From positions 29,666,987-29,730,986 of the forward strand of contig NC_084893.1 of NCBI RefSeq assembly GCF_958979055.1: 64,000 bases of DNA. The letters are read 5' to 3'. The stretch is from Alnus glutinosa. Its lineage: Eukaryota; Streptophyta; Magnoliopsida; Fagales; Betulaceae. The position numbers and the translations under genes were made by a program. The stretch's first letter is position 1. Every line of letters begins with the position of its first letter. The notes beneath the pieces are model-generated. The model had not been told where the DNA came from, did not search any database, and worked only from the letters and a program-made list of their open reading frames with translations. Below, piece by piece: positions 60,366 through 64,000 of the stretch.

Positions 60366-61824
60366 ATGGGTATTGAAGAAGAAGAAGATCGGCAAGCACC
60401 CTTACTAAGTAGCTCTTCATCACCTGATGATCATCCAGAAGAGCCTCTCAAAAGAACTGGTAATTAAACAGCTGCATCATCATATTTGGTTTTCATCATA
60501 AGGAAATATCTTCATTCTTCACCATTTTTTTTGCCAACGTGTTTCGATCATCATAAGCATAAACAAGCAAACAACAGCTAGCTTTCCATTTTTTCTGCTT
60601 CGGGTTACTGGGTATATGGCCAATGGGTATATGCCAAAATTATATCTTTGAGAATTTCTTTTCCTTGTTTATCGAGTTCTAGAAAAACAGAAGGTGCACG
60701 CGCCTGTGCCTTACAGCAGCAGAATTGTTTGGTGAAATGTGAGGGAAGAAATATCTCTCTCTTCAATTGATGGAAACAGAGGCAAAACAATTCAGGTGTT
60801 AGAAAATATATTTCTCTTCAACTGTCAGCCCAATTGCCTAATACCACGCCCCAAACACACGATTCGGCAATGCTCTTGGCTGCTGCGGCTGTACGTGTTT
60901 GGTAGGTGAGATTGGCAGTTGGCATTTGCGAGAGATAGAGAGAGAGAGAGTGAGAGAAACCAAATTGTCCAAAGGCGCAGTATGCAAATCATGGTGTTGA
61001 TATTGGAGAATGGATTTCATTCCTGAAAAACTTTGAATTAAATTTAGACTGTCATCTAAGTCAAATCTGGAGCTTATATTGATATCATTTTACAGCATTA
61101 GTGTAGAGTGTATATATTTTTTGAATTGATTATTTGGGCTAACATAGAAATATTTTTGTGAAGGGACCGAGTGGACGGCAATAGCACATGTAATAACAGG
61201 AGTGATTGGGGCAGGAGTTCTGTCTCTTTCTTGGAGCGTGGCTCAACTTGGGTGGATTGCAGGTCCATTGCTCATGATTGCGTTTGCAGCCGTAACCATT
61301 GTTTCCACAAACCTTTTGTGTGACTGCTATAGATACCCTGATCCTGAACATGGCCCCCGTAGAATCAAGTCCTATATAGAAGCTGTCAAGTTGTACTTAG
61401 GTGAGAGACAAGCTTATCCCAATCTTTATCTCATCTATCTATGTCCTCACATCTCCCCCATCAATCAATGACGCATGCAGACACTGAGACACACCATTAT
61501 TGCCTTACTGGGTACCCATACTATGCCTTCCAAGCTTAACTTCAAAAAACGTGGACCCATGCATTTCAAAAAAAATAAAAAAAAAAAAAAAAATCAAAGT
61601 AGTCTCTGTTTTCACAGCTCTTATCTGTATTCGGATATTCAGCAATTTATTGTTCGGATTGCTACGGGAGATCTCTCTCTCTCTATATATATATATCTTA
61701 TCTCACATCCCATACTTGTTGAAATTTTAGGAGAGAAAAGCCAAAAGGCGTGCGGAATAATTGTGAATGAGAGCTTATATGGGACTGGAATTGCCTATAT
61801 CATTACGTCTGCTAGCAGCATAAG
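60366..61824 (+). CDS. Amino-acid permease (AAP family), 5' part only
   Basis: Plasma-membrane H+/amino-acid symporter (AAAP superfamily). Three exons: 60366-60459 (polar, acidic N-terminus MGIEEEEDRQAPLL..), 61164-61400 and 61731-61824. Exons 2-3 encode TM1-TM2 and the start of TM3: TEWTAIAHVITGVIGAGVLSL (Gly-rich, substrate-binding helix), SVAQLGWIAGPLLM, DCYRYPDPEHGPRR, EAVKLYLGEKSQKACGIIV and GTGIAYIITSASSIR. The DCYR.PDP..GP pattern and AVKLYLG are like AAP7/AAP8-type members. A donor (TAAG|GTATTC) follows. The remaining exons (about 300 residues) are not found before base 64000, so either the next intron exceeds 2.1 kb and runs out of the window or the gene is truncated. Confidence 0.85.
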
Positions 61825-63359
61825 GTATTCCTCTTGAACCTTCTTCTCTTCCTATTCTTTATTCAAAAGAAAGTTTTTTCTAAATTGAAATCGAAGAAAT
61901 TCCTCCAACTTAGTCTACAATGCTAAAATAATGCATGCGATAAATTTTTTTAATTTTTTTTTTTTAGTTTAATAAAAATTGAGTGGAAGGAACACTCTGT
62001 CCTTTACAAAGAAAAAGACAGTAAACGCATCCTGGCAAGAAAGGCACTCGTGATTTTGTTGCATTGACTTGATGGTATACCTGTTGGTCCAAACCCCAAA
62101 CTACTAGCCTACTTAGATAGCTCCATGGACTTGGGCCGAGAAACTCTTGTTGCTAACTCCCCAACTGTATTTTTTATTGGGCCTTTGCTATACCAGTTTC
62201 TTGGGTCTTGGCCCAATCAAATGCTAAGCCTGGGTAGCCACATTTTAGGCGAAAATACTAATGTGCCTTTTTTTGCTGGGAATTAATGTAGATTCCTTTT
62301 TATAGAGGTGAGAATTCACGTTCTCTTGACCTTAGGAAATTTTTGTTCTTCTAAAGAATAAAATGCTCATATATTTTTATTAATAAGGTGCGCTAAACAT
62401 CCCCGTTCGTAAACATTCCCGTTCGTTCCTGCTAAACATCTCAGCTTTCTCAATCTTTAAACGTTACAAAACACTCTCCCTCAGCCGACTAAAAAACTCT
62501 CTCAAATTTGTAGGAGTGTCTGTTTGGTTCTTCGTGTATGTTAGGTTGATGAACTTTTTAACGTTCGATGCTATACTATTTGGTTTTTTTTTTTTTTTTT
62601 TCTTTGGACATTGTTATGGTTATACAATAAAAGTTAGACAAAATGAGAATTTTATTATGGTTTTTTTTTTTAATGCTACTTTTTGGGTTTGATTGCGAAC
62701 AATTCATGAAATATACATAAAGTGAGGAACTGTTTTATTCTACAAAAAACCAAAAATGATCGAACCATTTTTATTTAGTTAGAGATGAAAAATAAAGAAA
62801 ATAGTATAAAACAATTTTATATACTGAAAAATAAAAGAAAAACCTCGATTTATATAAATAAATCATACATGATGCAAATATGAGAATCTCATATCCTCGA
62901 CTTCGAGAGTCCTACTAGATTATTAATTATTTATAGACGTGAGTTTAATGGCTTGAAAATCTAAATTCTTAATTGGAGTCACATTTATGAAAATGTAGAT
63001 ATTCAAAAGATGTCAGATTTTCCCAAATCAAACTTGTCACGTAAAGTTGAGGTTAGAATAGCAAATAAAGTAATATGAAGGGAATATTGAGCATGGGCCC
63101 TTAGCAAATAAAGTAATAAAGAGTTTTGTGATCACCATGCTTTCAGGGTCGTGTGAGTAGATCGATGACAAAAATTAAGATAAGGGCAAGGGCTATTTAA
63201 GCAGTATTAGTGTGTGAAATAACAGAAAAGTAAAAAGTAATTAAGTGTCTTAATTAATTAAAATCATAAATTTATACTATGTGGGTTATAGAGGTTGCTC
63301 TATATAGTTTATGCCGTTACTATATTTTATGACAAATATTTGAGGTTTTGTATTTTTTA
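61825..63359. other. Presumed long AAP intron or 3' flank, no exon seen
   Basis: AT-rich. No segment matching the following AAP exon (a Cys-containing extracellular loop then TM4-5) could be read in any frame. Several poly-T runs lie near 62585-62600 and 62661-62670. Confidence 0.4.
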
Positions 63360-63560
63360 GGGTTAAATACCTAATTGTTCCTTGTGGTTTAAAAACTTTA
63401 TTTTTTGTTCCATCAGTTTTCATTTTTATCATAGGAAAAGATGGAAACGGTACCTCTGTTCATTTTTCCGTCCTAAACTAACGTCCCGCCATGTCATTCT
63501 ACACGTGTCAGAGTACCTGTGCAACATTTGTCCTTAGAACCATGTTAGCGCTGACGTAGC

Positions 63561-63623
<63 letters not shown>

Positions 63624-64000
63624 ATTTTAAGGACTTAAAAAAAAAAAATAAATAAATAAATTAGCCACCCCTTTAGACCACATGGGGGGTGGCTCAAGGC
63701 CAGTTTTGGGGGTGGCCGAAGTATCCCCATGAGCCGAAACCTCTTTCTTTTTCTTTTTCTTTTTTTTTTTTTTTTTTCACTTTGGCCCACGGGGGTGGTT
63801 CAACCACCCTTATATCGGCCGGTCTAGGGGTGGCCGAACCATCCTCGTGGCCCCTTGGGGTGGCTCGGCCACCTTAGGGGCAAAAGTGAAAATAAAAAAG
63901 GTTTTGGCCTTTGGGGATGGCTCAGTTACCCCCTTGGCCAAAATGGGGTGAGTCAGCCACCCCTAGATTTTTTTTATTTTTTTTTATTTTTATTTTTTTT
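63360..64000. mobile_element. Left part of another foldback element, cut by window edge
   Basis: Starts GGGTTAAATACCTAATTGTTCC, like the element at 46079. It has the same order of modules (CCGTC..AACG..CCCGCCATGTC..ACACGTGTC), an (AT)n run (63563-63614) and then the GGGGGTGGC / GCCACCCC palindrome cluster (63660-63965). The right arm lies beyond base 64000, so no target duplication can be checked. A 62-codon frame at 63689-63877 is repeat translation. Confidence 0.7.

Noticed and set aside
1-64000. CRISPR arrays, operons, phage or bacterial mobile elements
   Set aside because: The intron-exon structure and repeats are those of a plant nuclear genome; no regularly spaced short repeats with unique spacers were seen.

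Overview
This window is nuclear DNA of a flowering plant. The genes have many short exons bounded by GT..AG introns, the spacers are AT-rich and full of MITEs and retroelement scraps, and every recognisable protein has a plant homologue. The best guess is a woody eudicot (rosid type). Species cannot be read from the sequence alone.

Layout: (1) 1-7475 (+) is the 3' part of a gene for the TFIIH core subunit p62/TFB1 (BSD-domain protein). Its 5' end lies outside the window. (2) 9890-10087 (-) is a small one-exon membrane micro-protein. (3) 11959-19848 (+) is a complete 12-exon VARICOSE/EDC4 mRNA-decapping scaffold gene of about 1380 aa. (4) 21497-21979 (-) is a single-exon chloroplast J-protein (DNAJ11-like) with heat-shock-like elements upstream. 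(5) 22.3-29.9 kb is gene-poor and repeat-rich. (6) 29.94-34.51 kb is a degenerate non-autonomous CACTA element. It keeps a transposase-associated-domain fragment and holds broken last-exon or internal-exon pieces of at least three unrelated host genes (reticulon-like, cyclin-D-like, OB-fold At4g28440-like). (7) 38092-42333 (+) is a complete 13-exon seed-imbibition/raffinose-synthase-family (GH36) gene of 762 aa. (8) 45083-45538 (+) is a single-exon oleosin-like gene. (9) 45.5-49.9 kb is a MITE and foldback cluster. (10) 51339-57582 (+) is a complete 11-exon CAX2/CAX5-type vacuolar cation/H+ exchanger of 437 aa, with LINE and SINE insertions in its introns. (11) 60366-61824 (+) is the 5' part of an amino-acid permease (AAP) gene. 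Its remaining exons are not seen before the window ends.

The genes are independent transcription units with no operon-like organisation. Their order does carry information. From memory of the Arabidopsis map, TFIIH-BSD/SIP1/CAX lie side by side on chromosome 1 (At1g557xx) and VARICOSE/DnaJ/CAX2 lie side by side on chromosome 3 (At3g133xx). The window looks like the unfractionated ancestor-like block of both.

Mobile DNA is the other main content. There are three foldback elements with GGG/GAG-type termini and perfect 9-bp target duplications, and a fourth enters at the right edge. There are also hAT-like and Tourist-like MITEs, three 5'-truncated retroposons with perfect 14-24 bp target duplications, a tRNA-derived SINE, an approximately 160-bp degenerate tandem array and two minisatellites.
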